NCBI RefSeq assembly: GCF_023073415.1
Contig: NZ_JADPJL010000008.1
Location: 930,001 to 994,000, forward strand
Length of the DNA stretch: 64,000 nucleotides
DNA from: Bradyrhizobium sp. 190
GTDB lineage: Bacteria > Pseudomonadota > Alphaproteobacteria > Rhizobiales > Xanthobacteraceae
Reading direction: 5' to 3'
The position numbers and the translations under genes were made by a program. The notes beneath the pieces are model-generated. The model saw nothing but the letters and a program-made list of their open reading frames with translations. It did no database searches and had not been told where the DNA came from. Positions within the stretch are counted from its first letter, which is position 1. Every line of letters begins with the position of its first letter. Below are positions 25,881 to 34,486 of this stretch, one piece after another.

Positions 25881-26461
25881 CACATACGGTCGACGTCAAC
25901 CAACTTGCAGAGAGCGTTCACGGGTGGCTCGAGCGGAAACAACTCGCGTCGCTAGCGCCGGTATTTTCTGAGGCCTTGCTAACCTATGCTGCAGCGAAAT
26001 ATTTGGTCGAGCAAGGGTATGAGATTACGGCAGAAGAAAACTTGGGCACAGGTCCTGCAGACTATCGGAGCTGTGATCTTGTAGCCCGAAATCCGGATAT
26101 GAAGGCGAACGGCTTAGCGTTCGAGTTCAAGTTTCTAAAGGGCAGAAACACTGGTGCGCCCACTCAACCCTTCGAACGTATCTCAAACGATATCCTCAAA
26201 CTTTGTTGCTTGGGTCAAGAATGGCACGCGTATCTTGTCCTCGGCTACGCTGCCTCAACGAAACTGTACAAGGAGCTGACCAAGGAGCCGTTGAGATTTG
26301 CGATTGACGATGTTGGATTGGGTACGCTCAAGCCCCGCAAAGCGCTTGAACGTGTTCTTTCATTAAGTGGCATTTCCGCATGTTCTCTTTTGCGCGAAGG
26401 AAACGCCGACCGAGGTGATATGAGAGTTTCAATCTTTCGGATTGAAGTCCATCACCGCTAA
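25877..26461 (+). CDS. Unknown protein, possible PD-(D/E)xK nuclease-like fold
   Basis: 194 residues starting with GTG 25877 inside the pccB stop (GTGA overlap). Its base composition is visibly lower in GC than its neighbours, with codons such as AAA, TTA and ATA, which suggests recent transfer. [13 protein letters not shown] followed by [12 protein letters not shown] gives a D...ExK arrangement (Asp about residue 65, EFK about 85) like the core of PD-(D/E)xK nucleases; an N-terminal helix [21 protein letters not shown] fits the fold. No methyltransferase partner. Residue pattern and sustained frame favour a real gene, function unproven. A decayed gene zone follows immediately. Confidence 0.7.
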   Translation: MTHTVDVNQLAESVHGWLERKQLASLAPVFSEALLTYAAAKYLVEQGYEITAEENLGTGPADYRSCDLVARNPDMKANGLAFEFKFLKGRNTGAPTQPFERISNDILKLCCLGQEWHAYLVLGYAASTKLYKELTKEPLRFAIDDVGLGTLKPRKALERVLSLSGISACSLLREGNADRGDMRVSIFRIEVHHR

Positions 26462-26534
26462 CATGATCGCACCTCTTGCTAGCGTGAGCCAGAACGGCTG
26501 CGCTATCTGCCACATGAGCTAGCCTTGTTGCACC

Positions 26535-26704
26535 CTCATCCGCATACAACTCGCATAGAACGTCGTCGGCGCGCCGACGAGTCCTAGAAGCCGTCGGGCA
26601 CGCCGAGCTGTTTTGCCAGCACATACAGCACAGTCAGCGCGTCGCCATCGCGGTCGATCGCCGACCTGATCGAGTAGTGATAGAAGCCGCCGCCCCTAGA
26701 GCGG
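26535..26704 (-). pseudogene. Decayed 3' fragment of a glycerophosphodiester phosphodiesterase gene
   Basis: This stretch aligns by eye with the last ~170 bases of the intact gene at 34972-36216 (for example ACAACTCGCATAGAA and GTGATAGAAGCC shared, and TCGCCATCGCGGTCGATCGC against TCGCCGTCGCGATCGACCGC), in the same orientation. Small differences and indels prevent translation. It is a leftover of a duplicate or of gene conversion. Confidence 0.8.
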
Positions 26705-26706
26705 GA

Positions 26707-26819
26707 CTTAGCCTGACACTAGCGGAACAAATCGTATTCGCCGACCCCTTGCAGAACCAGGAGGGTGAGCGACGTCGTCCCCCGTTTGTCACCAGATGCG
26801 GTCGCGTGGGTCTGATGAC
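26707..26819 (-). pseudogene. Decayed 3' fragment of a cupin gene
   Basis: Aligns with the 3' end of the intact cupin gene at 27683-28033: AGCGGAACAAATCGTATTCG here against AGCGGAACAAAATCGTATTC there, then CCTTGCAGAACCAGGAGGGTGAGCG against CCTTGCAGGACCAGGAAGGTGAGCG (compared in pieces). A one-base deletion and substitutions break the frame. Same orientation as the intact gene, about 970 bases away. Confidence 0.8.
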
Positions 26820-26830
26820 TTAGAATTCGT

Positions 26831-26895
26831 AAGGTGCGGGCTACGCTTCCGCCTTCGCTCTTGTCGAGCTTCGGCGGACAAGCTAACCCGCCCCG
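26831..26895. repeat. Palindromic repeat, TCCGCC...GGCGGA core
   Basis: GCGGGCTACGCTTCCGCC ... GGCGGACAAGCTAACCCGC forms a hairpin. The same core appears inside 28122-28245 (CTTGTCCGCCGTAGCTC ... GGCGGAAG) and at 61550-61585. Confidence 0.65.
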
Positions 26896-26917
26896 CATTA
26901 TTCTACAGCGAGGGGCG

Positions 26918-27376
26918 CTAGGCCGCCTTGTGCTGCTTCATGTATTCCGTCGCGCGCTTCTTGAGCTCAGCAGGCGAAACGTCCTCGACGTGGGTGCCGA
27001 TGTGCCATTGATTGCCGGCCGGGTCCGTCACGCCGCCGCTGCGGTCGCCGTAGAACATGTCGGCAGGCTCCATCACCGACGTGCCGCCAGCCTTCAGCGC
27101 CTTCTGGTAAACCGCATCCACATTGGGCACGTAGACGTGCAGCATGGCCGAAGTGGCCTTGGCGTTCTCGGAAGCATCGGAAATCATTACAACGGAATCG
27201 CCGATCTTGAGCTCCGCGTGCATGATCTTGCCGTCGGGTCGCATCATCGGCTCGAACACGAATTGTGCGCCGAATGCGTTCTTCATGAACTGGACGACCC
27301 TTTCCGCGCCGTCGACGACGAGATAAGGCGTGAGGGTGTGATATCCGTCAGGAACGGGCTTTACTTGAGTTGCCAT
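26918..27376 (-). CDS. VOC/glyoxalase-like protein, PhnB type
   Basis: 152 residues from ATG 27376, preceded by AAGGAGAC; an upstream in-frame start adds 16 unlikely residues. DGYHTLTPYLVVDGAERVVQFMKNAFGA is the classic PhnB-like opening, with MMRPDGKIMHAELKIGDSVVMISD and DRSGGVTDPAGNQWHIGTHVEDVSP carrying the paired beta-alpha-beta-beta-beta units. Members bind a metal and small substrates or antibiotics; the specific activity is unknown. Cytoplasmic. It stands alone between a decayed zone and a 306-bp gap. Confidence 0.88.
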   Translation of the reverse strand: MATQVKPVPDGYHTLTPYLVVDGAERVVQFMKNAFGAQFVFEPMMRPDGKIMHAELKIGDSVVMISDASENAKATSAMLHVYVPNVDAVYQKALKAGGTSVMEPADMFYGDRSGGVTDPAGNQWHIGTHVEDVSPAELKKRATEYMKQHKAA

Positions 27377-27682
27377 CGCTGTCTCCTTGGTTTGGATGAC
27401 GTCTGCAGCAGAACGACCCAACATTCCCCCTTGTTCCTTTGGATTTTCACGCGGTTGTTTGTAGAAAGTGTGACGGTCTCATTGCCACGACGGCGGTCCG
27501 CGGGTGCGCGCACTGCGGGGGTTCCGCGTTCCTTCGCGGAACAGCAGGAAAGCTTCGGTGGACACAATCGCTTGAGCATCCCGCACGAAGTTCGCAACGC
27601 AGCGCGATGGTCTAGCGTGCGCGCGCAGGCGCACGCTTCTGCAGATCGCGCCGAACATTCCTCAACATCATGAAAGCGCGGC
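27377..27682. other. Gap without gene, one hairpin
   Basis: No supported frame. TTCCGCG, six bases, CGCGGAA (about 27525-27544) can form a short hairpin without T tract. Promoter for the VOC gene is expected near its start. Confidence 0.4.
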
Positions 27683-28033
27683 CTAACGCGACACCAGCGG
27701 AACAAAATCGTATTCGCCTACCCCTTGCAGGACCAGGAAGGTGAGCGATTTCGTGTCGCCGTTAGTCACCAGATGCGGACGCGTGGGCCTGACGACGTAG
27801 ACTTCGCCGGGCTTCAAATTCACTTCCTCTTTCGGATTTTGCAGGAACAGCCTCATGTGGCCTTCCAGAACGTAAAAAGTATCGGAGACATTGCTGTGGG
27901 TGTGCCACGGCACCTTCTGCTTTGCAGAGAGCTGCAACTCCGTAATGCGAAAGCCCGGGCGCTCGGCGTGGTAGGCACGACGCTCGACTTCGTAAAGGTG
28001 ACTGGCGTCCTTGACTGGCTGCGGCTGGCTCAT
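27683..28033 (-). CDS. Cupin domain protein
   Basis: 116 residues from ATG 28033, chosen because GGGAGG sits five bases upstream; the open frame continues 69 codons further through a palindromic repeat and is not credible there. VPWHTHSNVSDTFYVLEG is cupin motif 1 (two His and a Glu-like position) and KPGEVYVVRPTRPHLVTNGD motif 2 with the last His. A single-domain metal-binding beta barrel; activity unknown. A broken copy of its 3' end lies at 26707-26819. Confidence 0.88.
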   Translation of the reverse strand: MSQPQPVKDASHLYEVERRAYHAERPGFRITELQLSAKQKVPWHTHSNVSDTFYVLEGHMRLFLQNPKEEVNLKPGEVYVVRPTRPHLVTNGDTKSLTFLVLQGVGEYDFVPLVSR

Positions 28034-28121
28034 GACGGCCTCCCTCGGATCATCCGCCCCCTCGCGTGGTGATGTCGCGCGATGATAGCTTTCCTCTGCC
28101 ATTGACGAAACGCTTAGCTTC

Positions 28122-28245
28122 GTAGGGTGGGCAAAGCGACTTGTCCGCCGTAGCTCGAAGAGCGAAGGCGGAAGCGTGCCCACCAATTTTATCGACGCGC
28201 CAGAACCGGTGGGCACGGCGCGAAGCGCGCCTTTGCCCACCCTAC
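28122..28245. repeat. Palindromic repeat, GTAGGGTGGGCAAAG family, composite copy
   Basis: Outer arms GTAGGGTGGGCAAAG and CTTTGCCCACCCTAC, with an internal second hairpin (CTTGTCCGCCGTAGCTCG ... GAGCGAAGGCGGAAG) of another family. One palindrome appears to be nested in another. Confidence 0.85.
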
Positions 28246-28271
28246 GAGACTGAGACCGCCGCCGCTGCCGT

Positions 28272-28487
28272 TCACTCCAGATCGTTCTTCTTCCGCTGCT
28301 CGCCTTCGCGAAGGCGCTGTGCGATCGCCGTTCGTCTTGAGATCAGCGCGGCCTCATCCGCGAGTCGCTGCGCGAGATCGGAGTGATATTGTTGCACGAC
28401 GTCGAGCACCGCTTCCTTGGCGAGCCTTCGATGGTGCTCGGCAAGGAATCTGTGCAGGTCAGCGAGTTGTTCGTCGTCCATGGGCAT
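28272..28487 (-). CDS. Small helical protein of unknown function
   Basis: 71 residues, MPMDDEQLADLHRFLAEHH then alternating charged and hydrophobic residues (EAVLDVVQQYHSDLAQRLADE), consistent with an all-helical soluble protein. The acidic/basic heptad-like pattern is unlike shadow frames in this window. No family recognised and no strong ribosome site. Start may instead be the second Met. Confidence 0.5.
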   Translation of the reverse strand: MPMDDEQLADLHRFLAEHHRRLAKEAVLDVVQQYHSDLAQRLADEAALISRRTAIAQRLREGEQRKKNDLE

Positions 28488-28723
28488 CGCGCCTCAGCCG
28501 CAATCCCAAAAATATACCGCAACCTGTTGATCCTGTGCCAACTTTCGACACGCTTAGTTACCTTCCGGGGACGAAGCCGGGCGGTCATCGTTGCCCGGCC
28601 ACGTTCACATTGGTGGCTCGCTGCCTGCCCGTTAACCATCTGTTAACCATAGCGGCCTAGCCTGTGGTCATTGCCAGTCACCACTAGCGGATTTACCGCC
28701 GGTTCGTTCGGGGAGAACAGCCG

Positions 28724-29221
28724 ATGTCCGTTGAGATTCTGACCTATAGCGCCCTCGGCGCCCGCCTGAACATTTCGCCAGTGGCCGCCCGCTCGCTTGC
28801 CAGGCGGCTCCGCTTGCCGCGCTCGCTTTCGGAGGATGGCAAGGCCCTGGTGAGCGTTGATCTCGCCGAAATACGCCATACGCCACATCCGCCGAGCCGT
28901 CGCCAGGCAGTCGACGTCGCTCAGTGGACGACAATGGTCGCGGCATTGCACGTGGAGATCGCGCAGCTTGAAGCAAGCGCAGCCGGCCACCGCGCCGATT
29001 TCGAGCACGAACGCGAGCGCGCCGATCGCCTGATGGCCGAACTGCTGCAGGCGACCGCCGAGGCCACGGCCGCCAGGGAAGCGGCGGCGCGGCTTGAGGG
29101 GGAGGTGACGGTCCTGCGGACCCGTGCCCGAACTGATAGCTCGATCGACAAGACGGAACGCCGGCTGGGGCAGCTCGCGGCGACGCTGGTGGAATCAGAC
29201 CGCAAGGCGGCACGTGGGTAG
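28724..29221 (+). CDS. Putative HTH plus coiled-coil protein
   Basis: 165 residues. The first 35 (ILTYSALGARLNISPVAARSLARRLRLPRS) look like a helix-turn-helix, and residues 70-160 are a long amphipathic coiled coil rich in Ala, Glu and Arg (HERERADRLMAELLQATAEATAAREAAARLEGE). DNA binding through the N-terminus and oligomerisation through the coil are inferred. Similar proteins are common in Bradyrhizobium, often with an added transmembrane end that is missing here. It ends 51 bases before ftsZ on the same strand. Confidence 0.75.
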   Translation: MSVEILTYSALGARLNISPVAARSLARRLRLPRSLSEDGKALVSVDLAEIRHTPHPPSRRQAVDVAQWTTMVAALHVEIAQLEASAAGHRADFEHERERADRLMAELLQATAEATAAREAAARLEGEVTVLRTRARTDSSIDKTERRLGQLAATLVESDRKAARG

Positions 29222-29272
29222 TTATCCCAGTCTTCTCATTCCGCAGCGTCGCGGAGCAATCGTGGGGCAAGA

Positions 29273-30526
29273 ATGTCTAGCACTGATATCCGCGAGTTGA
29301 AGGCGCGCATTATTGTATGCGGGGTCGGCGGCGCCGGCGGCAATGCCGTCAACAACATGATCGAGGCCGGGCTCGAAGGCGTCGACTTCGTCGTCGCCAA
29401 TACCGATGCCCAGGCGCTCACCAGTTCGAAGGCCGGGCGCATCATCCAGATGGGCAGGGAGGTGACCGGCGGTCTTGGCGCCGGCGCGCAGCCCGACATA
29501 GGGCGCGCTGCAGCGGAAGAGGCCATCGAGGTGGTCCGCGAGCAATTGAACGGCGCGCATATGGTGTTTGTTACCGCCGGCATGGGCGGCGGTACCGGCA
29601 CGGGCGCCGCGCCCATTATCGCCAGGACTGCGCGTGAGCTCGGCATTCTCACCATCGGCGTCGTCACCAAGCCGTTCCAGTTCGAGGGCCAGCGCCGCAT
29701 GCGCTATGCCGAAGCCGGCATCGCGGAACTGCTGAAGGAGGTGGACACCCTCTTGATCATCCCGAACCAGAACCTGTTCCGGGTCGCCAACGAGAAGACC
29801 ACGTTCGCCGATGCCTTCGCCATGGCCGATCAGGTGCTCTATTCGGGCGTGGCCTGCATCAGCGACCTCATCGTCAAGGAAGGTCTGATCAATCTCGATT
29901 TTGCCGACGTTCTTTCGGTCATGCGCGAGAAGGGCAAGGCCATGATGGGCAGGGGCGAGGCTTCCGGCCCGAAGCGCGTGCTCAACGCGGCCGTCGCTGC
30001 GATTTCCAATCCGTTGATCGAGGATCCCTCGATCAAGCGCGCCAGTGGTCTCATTGTCTCCATCACCGGCGGCAGGGACCTGACGCTGTTCGAGGTCGAC
30101 GAGGCTGCGACCCGCATCCGCGACGAGGCCGATCCGGACGCCAACATCATCGTCGGCGCCACCTTCGATGCAAGCCTCGAAGGTGTCGTCCGCGTCTCGG
30201 TCGTGGCGACCGGCATCGATAATCTCGCCGCGGCGCGTCCGACGCAGCCGGCGGAAAGCTCACTCACGGATCTCGCCGGCCGGCTGAGCAACGACCGGCG
30301 CCGCATCGCCGACCGTAGTACACCGCCGCCGCAATACGCGAGCCCGCCATCGCTCATCCCGGCGGCCCGCCACCCTGAAGTGCGACCGGCAAGGCCGATC
30401 GCGGAGCATGCGCGGCCGACGGCTCCGCAACGCCTCGATCCATTCGGCCGCGCCGCTCCCGTGCGCAACCCGGTCGAGGAAAAGGTTCTCGATATCCCGG
30501 TCTTCCTGAATCGCAAGGCCAATTGA
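29273..30526 (+). CDS. ftsZ: Cell division protein FtsZ (probable additional copy)
   Basis: 417 residues. [22 protein letters not shown] and [15 protein letters not shown] (tubulin signature, residue ~105) bind GTP; NTDAQAL, NQNLFRV and LINLDFADV follow as in all FtsZs. The linker is short (about 80 residues, Pro/Arg-rich) and the end [12 protein letters not shown] is a recognisable C-terminal tail that binds FtsA/ZipA-type partners. It is preceded by a coiled-coil protein gene, not by ftsA/ftsQ, and is far shorter than the ~580-residue main FtsZ of this order, so it is likely the second FtsZ known in several Rhizobiales. Polymerisation competence is expected from intact GTP motifs. Confidence 0.92.
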   Translation: MSSTDIRELKARIIVCGVGGAGGNAVNNMIEAGLEGVDFVVANTDAQALTSSKAGRIIQMGREVTGGLGAGAQPDIGRAAAEEAIEVVREQLNGAHMVFVTAGMGGGTGTGAAPIIARTARELGILTIGVVTKPFQFEGQRRMRYAEAGIAELLKEVDTLLIIPNQNLFRVANEKTTFADAFAMADQVLYSGVACISDLIVKEGLINLDFADVLSVMREKGKAMMGRGEASGPKRVLNAAVAAISNPLIEDPSIKRASGLIVSITGGRDLTLFEVDEAATRIRDEADPDANIIVGATFDASLEGVVRVSVVATGIDNLAAARPTQPAESSLTDLAGRLSNDRRRIADRSTPPPQYASPPSLIPAARHPEVRPARPIAEHARPTAPQRLDPFGRAAPVRNPVEEKVLDIPVFLNRKAN

Positions 30527-30819
30527 GCCGTCGTTAGGACCAGGACAACGCTTCCCGGCGCCGGAAGCAGACCGCTGCTAGTCGACTTCAAGAGGACTAC
30601 ACTCAATCGGATCGCACCGAATGCCGCCGTGGCATTATTCTTTCTCCAGCCACGCTGCCGCGGGCCCTGGTCTTCTGGGGCGATGCCTGAGCGGCTATTG
30701 CCCAAAATCAGCCCCATACTTTCCATGCTCCAGCCTTGCTTTGGTCAAAACGGCGGTAGGGAGTGTCCACAATCCGACAATCGCCCGTTCAGTTGACGGC
30801 AAACTGGCAGGAGGCGCCT

Positions 30820-31605
30820 ATGGATTCCTCGGTGGACACCAGGCAAACCGATCCACACGTCAATCCGGTACTATCCACGCAAGAGAAAGAACTGGTCGCG
30901 CGCGCCGATGAACGGCTCGCACATGCCTATGAACAGATCGCCCGTGCGGATGAAGAGCTTGCGCGGTTCAATGAGCAGATTTCCAGGCTGGAGAAGGTGA
31001 AAAAAATTCGTCAGCCATCGCGCGGCAGGCCGGCGCTACGCGGCTTGATCGGCCTGCTGTTGACAGCAGGCATCTGTACCGCTGCTTTCGCCTGGCACTC
31101 CTATGGCGAGACGGTCAGGCCGATGATCTCCCGGTGGGCACCGCAACTGGCCGAGGCTTCGTCGTTGCCGTCGGAAGCACCGAAGCTTGCCGACCAGCAG
31201 AGTCCGCCTGCCGTTCAGCTGGCTGCGGCAGATGCAGCGGTTTCGCAATTGCCACCTCCGGCCCAGACCGTACCGCAAGATGTGGCAGCCGCCCCGATCG
31301 CTGCCGAGCAGGCACAGTTGCTCCAGACGATGGCGCGCGATCTCGCAAGCGTGCAGCAGGAGATCGAGCAGCTCAAGGCCAGCCAGGCTGAATTGGCCCG
31401 CGAAAGTGCCAAGACCGCCGAGCAGCTCAGGGCGAACCAGGAGGAAATGGCGCGCGCGATCGCCAACGCCTCCGAGCAGAATCTGAGGCCGAGGACAGCA
31501 GTGACCCCACTACCGCCGACGCGTAAGCCCGTGTCGGCGCGTGCGCCGACGGAAGCCAGAGCGCAAGCGCGGGCGGCGCCAGTGCAGTTGCAGCCGAGAC
31601 AGTAG
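30820..31605 (+). CDS. Membrane protein with coiled coils, unknown function
   Basis: 261 residues from ATG 30820 with GGAGG eight bases upstream. An acidic coiled coil (EKELVARADERLAHAYEQIARADEEL) precedes a basic patch and one transmembrane helix (ALRGLIGLLLTAGICTAAFAW, about 75-95). The outside part is Ala/Pro/Gln-rich with a second coil (LASVQQEIEQLKASQAELARESAK) and a basic Pro-rich tail. This layout recurs in Bradyrhizobium hypothetical proteins. Possibly a spacer or scaffold in the envelope; no motif points to an enzyme. Confidence 0.75.
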   Translation: MDSSVDTRQTDPHVNPVLSTQEKELVARADERLAHAYEQIARADEELARFNEQISRLEKVKKIRQPSRGRPALRGLIGLLLTAGICTAAFAWHSYGETVRPMISRWAPQLAEASSLPSEAPKLADQQSPPAVQLAAADAAVSQLPPPAQTVPQDVAAAPIAAEQAQLLQTMARDLASVQQEIEQLKASQAELARESAKTAEQLRANQEEMARAIANASEQNLRPRTAVTPLPPTRKPVSARAPTEARAQARAAPVQLQPRQ

Positions 31606-31793
31606 TCTTTCATCGGCGCCGCCGCCCGCCGAAGGCGCTATTCGCTCTCTTGCCGGGAGAGGGGCTCTGGGCACAAACCGGCGGCTGGGCAGTGCATATC
31701 CGCTCTGCCCAGGCCGTATGGACAGGTGCGACAGCAACGTTCACAGCCCTCCGAGATAGCGGATGGTGCTTTCGATTTTTTATAGCCGAGCGC

Positions 31794-32531
31794 ATGGTCA
31801 TGAAGATCTTGCTGCCACTGGTGCTGTCCATGATTACCTTCGCGCGGGAGGCGACCGCACAGGACGAATTATGCGCCCGCGAGCGCGCCGCCATGGTCGA
31901 AACTATCAGGGGCTACGCCCATTCCGCCTCCAGTGGTGCCGGACAGCAGAGCCTCTCGGAGAGAGTTTTAGAGGCCATGGGGCGAACGAAACGCCATCTG
32001 TTCATCCCTGAGCGGTCTTGCTCCATCGCATACGCGGACAGGCCGGTTTCGATCGGCCACGGCCAGACCATATCGCAGCCGTTCATCGTCGCCTTGATGA
32101 CAGAGTTGGCCGAGGTCGCGCCCGATCATGTCGTGCTCGAAGTCGGCACGGGTTCGGGCTATCAGGCCGCCATCCTTGCGCACCTGGCGCGGAAGGTCTG
32201 CACCATCGAGATTATCCCGGCATTGGCCGAGACTGCCGCGAAAGCACTCAGAGACCTCGCGTATGACAATGTGAGCGTCAGGCTGGGCGACGGCTATGCT
32301 GGCTGGCCCGAATGCGGTCCTTTTGACGCCATCGTCGTGACCGCCGCGCTTGGGCAGGTACCGGCGCCGCTGATCGAGCAGCTTAAAGTAGGTGGCCGGC
32401 TCGTCATGCCGGTGGGTGCCGCTTACTCCACGCAGCAGCTTACGGTCGTCGAAAAAATCGCCCCTGACAAAACGACGACGCGCGCCGTCGCTCTCGTGCG
32501 CTTTGTGCCCTTCACGCGTTCACAAAATTAA
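31794..32531 (+). CDS. Protein-L-isoaspartate O-methyltransferase family, exported
   Basis: 245 residues from ATG 31794 (a second ATG two codons on). Hydrophobic N-terminus KILLPLVLSMITF ... ATAQ is a signal peptide, so the enzyme should be periplasmic. The methyltransferase part has RHLFIPE, YADRPVSIGHGQTISQPFIVA (PIMT signature), VVLEVGTGSGYQAAILA (SAM loop), DAIVVTAALGQVPAPL and LKVGGRLVMPVG. It would methylate damaged aspartyl residues, but SAM is not normally available outside the cytoplasm, so either the signal is not cleaved or the role differs. Confidence 0.87.
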   Translation: MVMKILLPLVLSMITFAREATAQDELCARERAAMVETIRGYAHSASSGAGQQSLSERVLEAMGRTKRHLFIPERSCSIAYADRPVSIGHGQTISQPFIVALMTELAEVAPDHVVLEVGTGSGYQAAILAHLARKVCTIEIIPALAETAAKALRDLAYDNVSVRLGDGYAGWPECGPFDAIVVTAALGQVPAPLIEQLKVGGRLVMPVGAAYSTQQLTVVEKIAPDKTTTRAVALVRFVPFTRSQN

Positions 32532-32615
32532 GAGCCGGCCGGGTTCTTGAAGAAGGCACCGGCTCGGTTACATTAACGATGCCTAAAATCGAATGGTGAC
32601 CAAGGGAACGACACG

Positions 32616-33212
32616 ATGGCGGCGGTGCCGGAAGTCAAATCCGCGGGCGCGAGCATCCGGGAAAGCGCAATCAGCATCATTGTGCTCGGCTTTGCCGCCG
32701 ACCCGATGGCGCGTTGGGCTTGGCCCGAATCGTCCGAATACCTGAGAATAATGCCTCAGTTCGTCAATGCTATCGGCGGCCGGGCTTTCGAGCATCGCAC
32801 AGCCTACATCACTGAAGGGGCTCGCGCCGCAGCCCTTTGGCTGCCGCCAGGCATCGAGCCAGACGAGGCAGAAATGAACGCAGTCATGGAGCAGTCGCTG
32901 CGCCCCGAGATCGCCGCGGACATTGGCGCCGTCATGAAAGGCATGGCCGAACATCATCCCCATGAGCCGCATTGGTATCTACCCCTTGTTGCCGCCGATC
33001 CGAACTGGATCGGGCAAGGGCTCGGCACGTTGCTGATGAAACACGCTCTTCGACGATGCGACGAGGAGGGCGTCGCGGCCTACCTCGAAAGCTCGAATCC
33101 GCGTAACATTTCCTTCTATGAACGCCATGGCTTCAAGATGACCGGCAAGATACAAAGCGGCTCTTCTCCCGTGTTGACACCGATGCTGCGGCCCGCATCC
33201 CGAGCGCTCTAA
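32616..33212 (+). CDS. GNAT family N-acetyltransferase
   Basis: 198 residues. LPLVAADPNWIGQGLGTLLMKHALRRCDEEG holds the acetyl-CoA loop (QGLGT) and AAYLESSNPRNISFYERHGFKMTGKI is the C-terminal half of the fold. The N-terminal ~100 residues (FAADPMARWAWPESSEYLRIMPQF) match GNATs related to puromycin N-acetyltransferase-like proteins. Likely acetylates a small molecule. Stands alone. Confidence 0.87.
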   Translation: MAAVPEVKSAGASIRESAISIIVLGFAADPMARWAWPESSEYLRIMPQFVNAIGGRAFEHRTAYITEGARAAALWLPPGIEPDEAEMNAVMEQSLRPEIAADIGAVMKGMAEHHPHEPHWYLPLVAADPNWIGQGLGTLLMKHALRRCDEEGVAAYLESSNPRNISFYERHGFKMTGKIQSGSSPVLTPMLRPASRAL

Positions 33213-33408
33213 CGAGCTAGCGAACAGGTTGCCCAGCCTGCGCTTATTCTCCTAGGCGGAAAAATCGAGTTGCATATATCGTCATTGCACGCCTGCGAGG
33301 CATTTCTGGAAAGCACAAGTTTGAGCAATGCGCCAATCTGTCCCGGCATTCGCATGTGGCACTAGCCGGGCGATGCGCTACGCTCCCTGAAAATTCAGGG
33401 AGGGAATC

Positions 33409-34398
33409 ATGTCAATGAAAATCAATCGCCGTCACTTCATCGCTGCCGGTACGGCAGCCGCCGCGACGCCTTTCTTGTTGCGCAGCGCCTCGGCGCAAGC
33501 GGCGTGGCCGTCACGAAATATCCGCATGGTCTGCAGCTACCCGGCGGGCGGGCAGACTGATCTTTTGGCGCGCGCCTTCGGCGATTACATCTCCAAGCAG
33601 GTGGGGCAGAACGTCGTCATCGAGAACAAGGCGGGCGCCTCCGGCTCGATCGGCGCGGCGGAAGTCGCGCGCGCGGCGCCCGATGGCCACACCATCCTGT
33701 GCTCCATCTCGACCACTTATGTGATGAACCGGGTGATGATGAAGAATCCCGGCTACGACATGGACAGAGACCTGACGCTCGTCAGTATCATCCCGGGCGC
33801 CGGGCTGCCATTGGTCGCGAGCACGAAGTCCGAGGTCAAGACGCTGGACGACTTCGTCGCGTTCGCGCGCAAGAAGGGCCAGGTGAATTTCGGCACCTAC
33901 AGCGCGGGCTCGGCCCCGCACATGACCATCAACGAACTCAACAAGCAGTATGGACTCAAGATCGAACCGATCCACTACCGTGGCGAAGCGCCGATGTGGA
34001 CGGGGCTGATGGACGGCACGCTCGACGTTGCGATGGGCAGCTACACAGCGGCGCAACCTGTCCTGCAAGGCAACCACGGCGTGGTGTTCGCAGTGCACTC
34101 GAGGAAGGTTGCCGCGATCCCGAACGTCAAGACTCTGCCCGAACAAGGCGCGACATCGAAGTTCTTCACCGTGAGCGGCTTCAGCGGCTGGGCGGTGCCG
34201 AAGGCTGTGCCGCAACCGATCGTCGATCGGTTGGCGGAACTGTGCGTGGCGGCCAATAGCGATCCGAAGGTGAAGGAAGTTCTCGCCACCTTCGTGCTGG
34301 ATCCGGCGATCGGCTTCAAGGAGAGCAATGCCTTGTACCAGCGCGAATTGCCAACCTGGATCGAGAGCGCGCAGGCGCTCGGCCTGGAGCCAGCCTAG
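33409..34398 (+). CDS. Tripartite tricarboxylate transporter substrate-binding protein (Bug/TctC family)
   Basis: 329 residues, start supported by AGGGAGGGAATC. INRRHFIAAGTAAAATPFLL is a twin-arginine-like signal, then WPSRNIRMVCSYPAGGQTDLLAR, IENKAGASGSIGAAEVARA and GTYSAGSAPHMTINELNK give the Bug-family ligand-binding order. It captures a carboxylate in the periplasm. TctA/TctB membrane genes are not adjacent, which is common for this expanded family. Confidence 0.93.
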   Translation: MSMKINRRHFIAAGTAAAATPFLLRSASAQAAWPSRNIRMVCSYPAGGQTDLLARAFGDYISKQVGQNVVIENKAGASGSIGAAEVARAAPDGHTILCSISTTYVMNRVMMKNPGYDMDRDLTLVSIIPGAGLPLVASTKSEVKTLDDFVAFARKKGQVNFGTYSAGSAPHMTINELNKQYGLKIEPIHYRGEAPMWTGLMDGTLDVAMGSYTAAQPVLQGNHGVVFAVHSRKVAAIPNVKTLPEQGATSKFFTVSGFSGWAVPKAVPQPIVDRLAELCVAANSDPKVKEVLATFVLDPAIGFKESNALYQRELPTWIESAQALGLEPA

Positions 34399-34417
34399 CG
34401 CGAAGGGCGATCAGCGG

Positions 34418-34452
34418 GTAGGGTGGGTTACACTTGCGCTAACCCACCTTAC
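34418..34452. repeat. Short palindrome GTAGGGTGGGTTA...TAACCCACCTTAC
   Basis: Perfect to near-perfect arms around CACTTGCGC. Related in outer bases to the GTAGGGTGGGCAAAG family but with a different arm. Confidence 0.75.
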
Positions 34453-34486
34453 GAACCTGATACATTGGTGCTCGATCTTGAATGCG

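Noticed and set aside
27683..28240. Longer cupin reading frame starting in the palindrome
   Set aside because: The first 69 codons run through a repeat; GGGAGG and the normal family start are at 28033.
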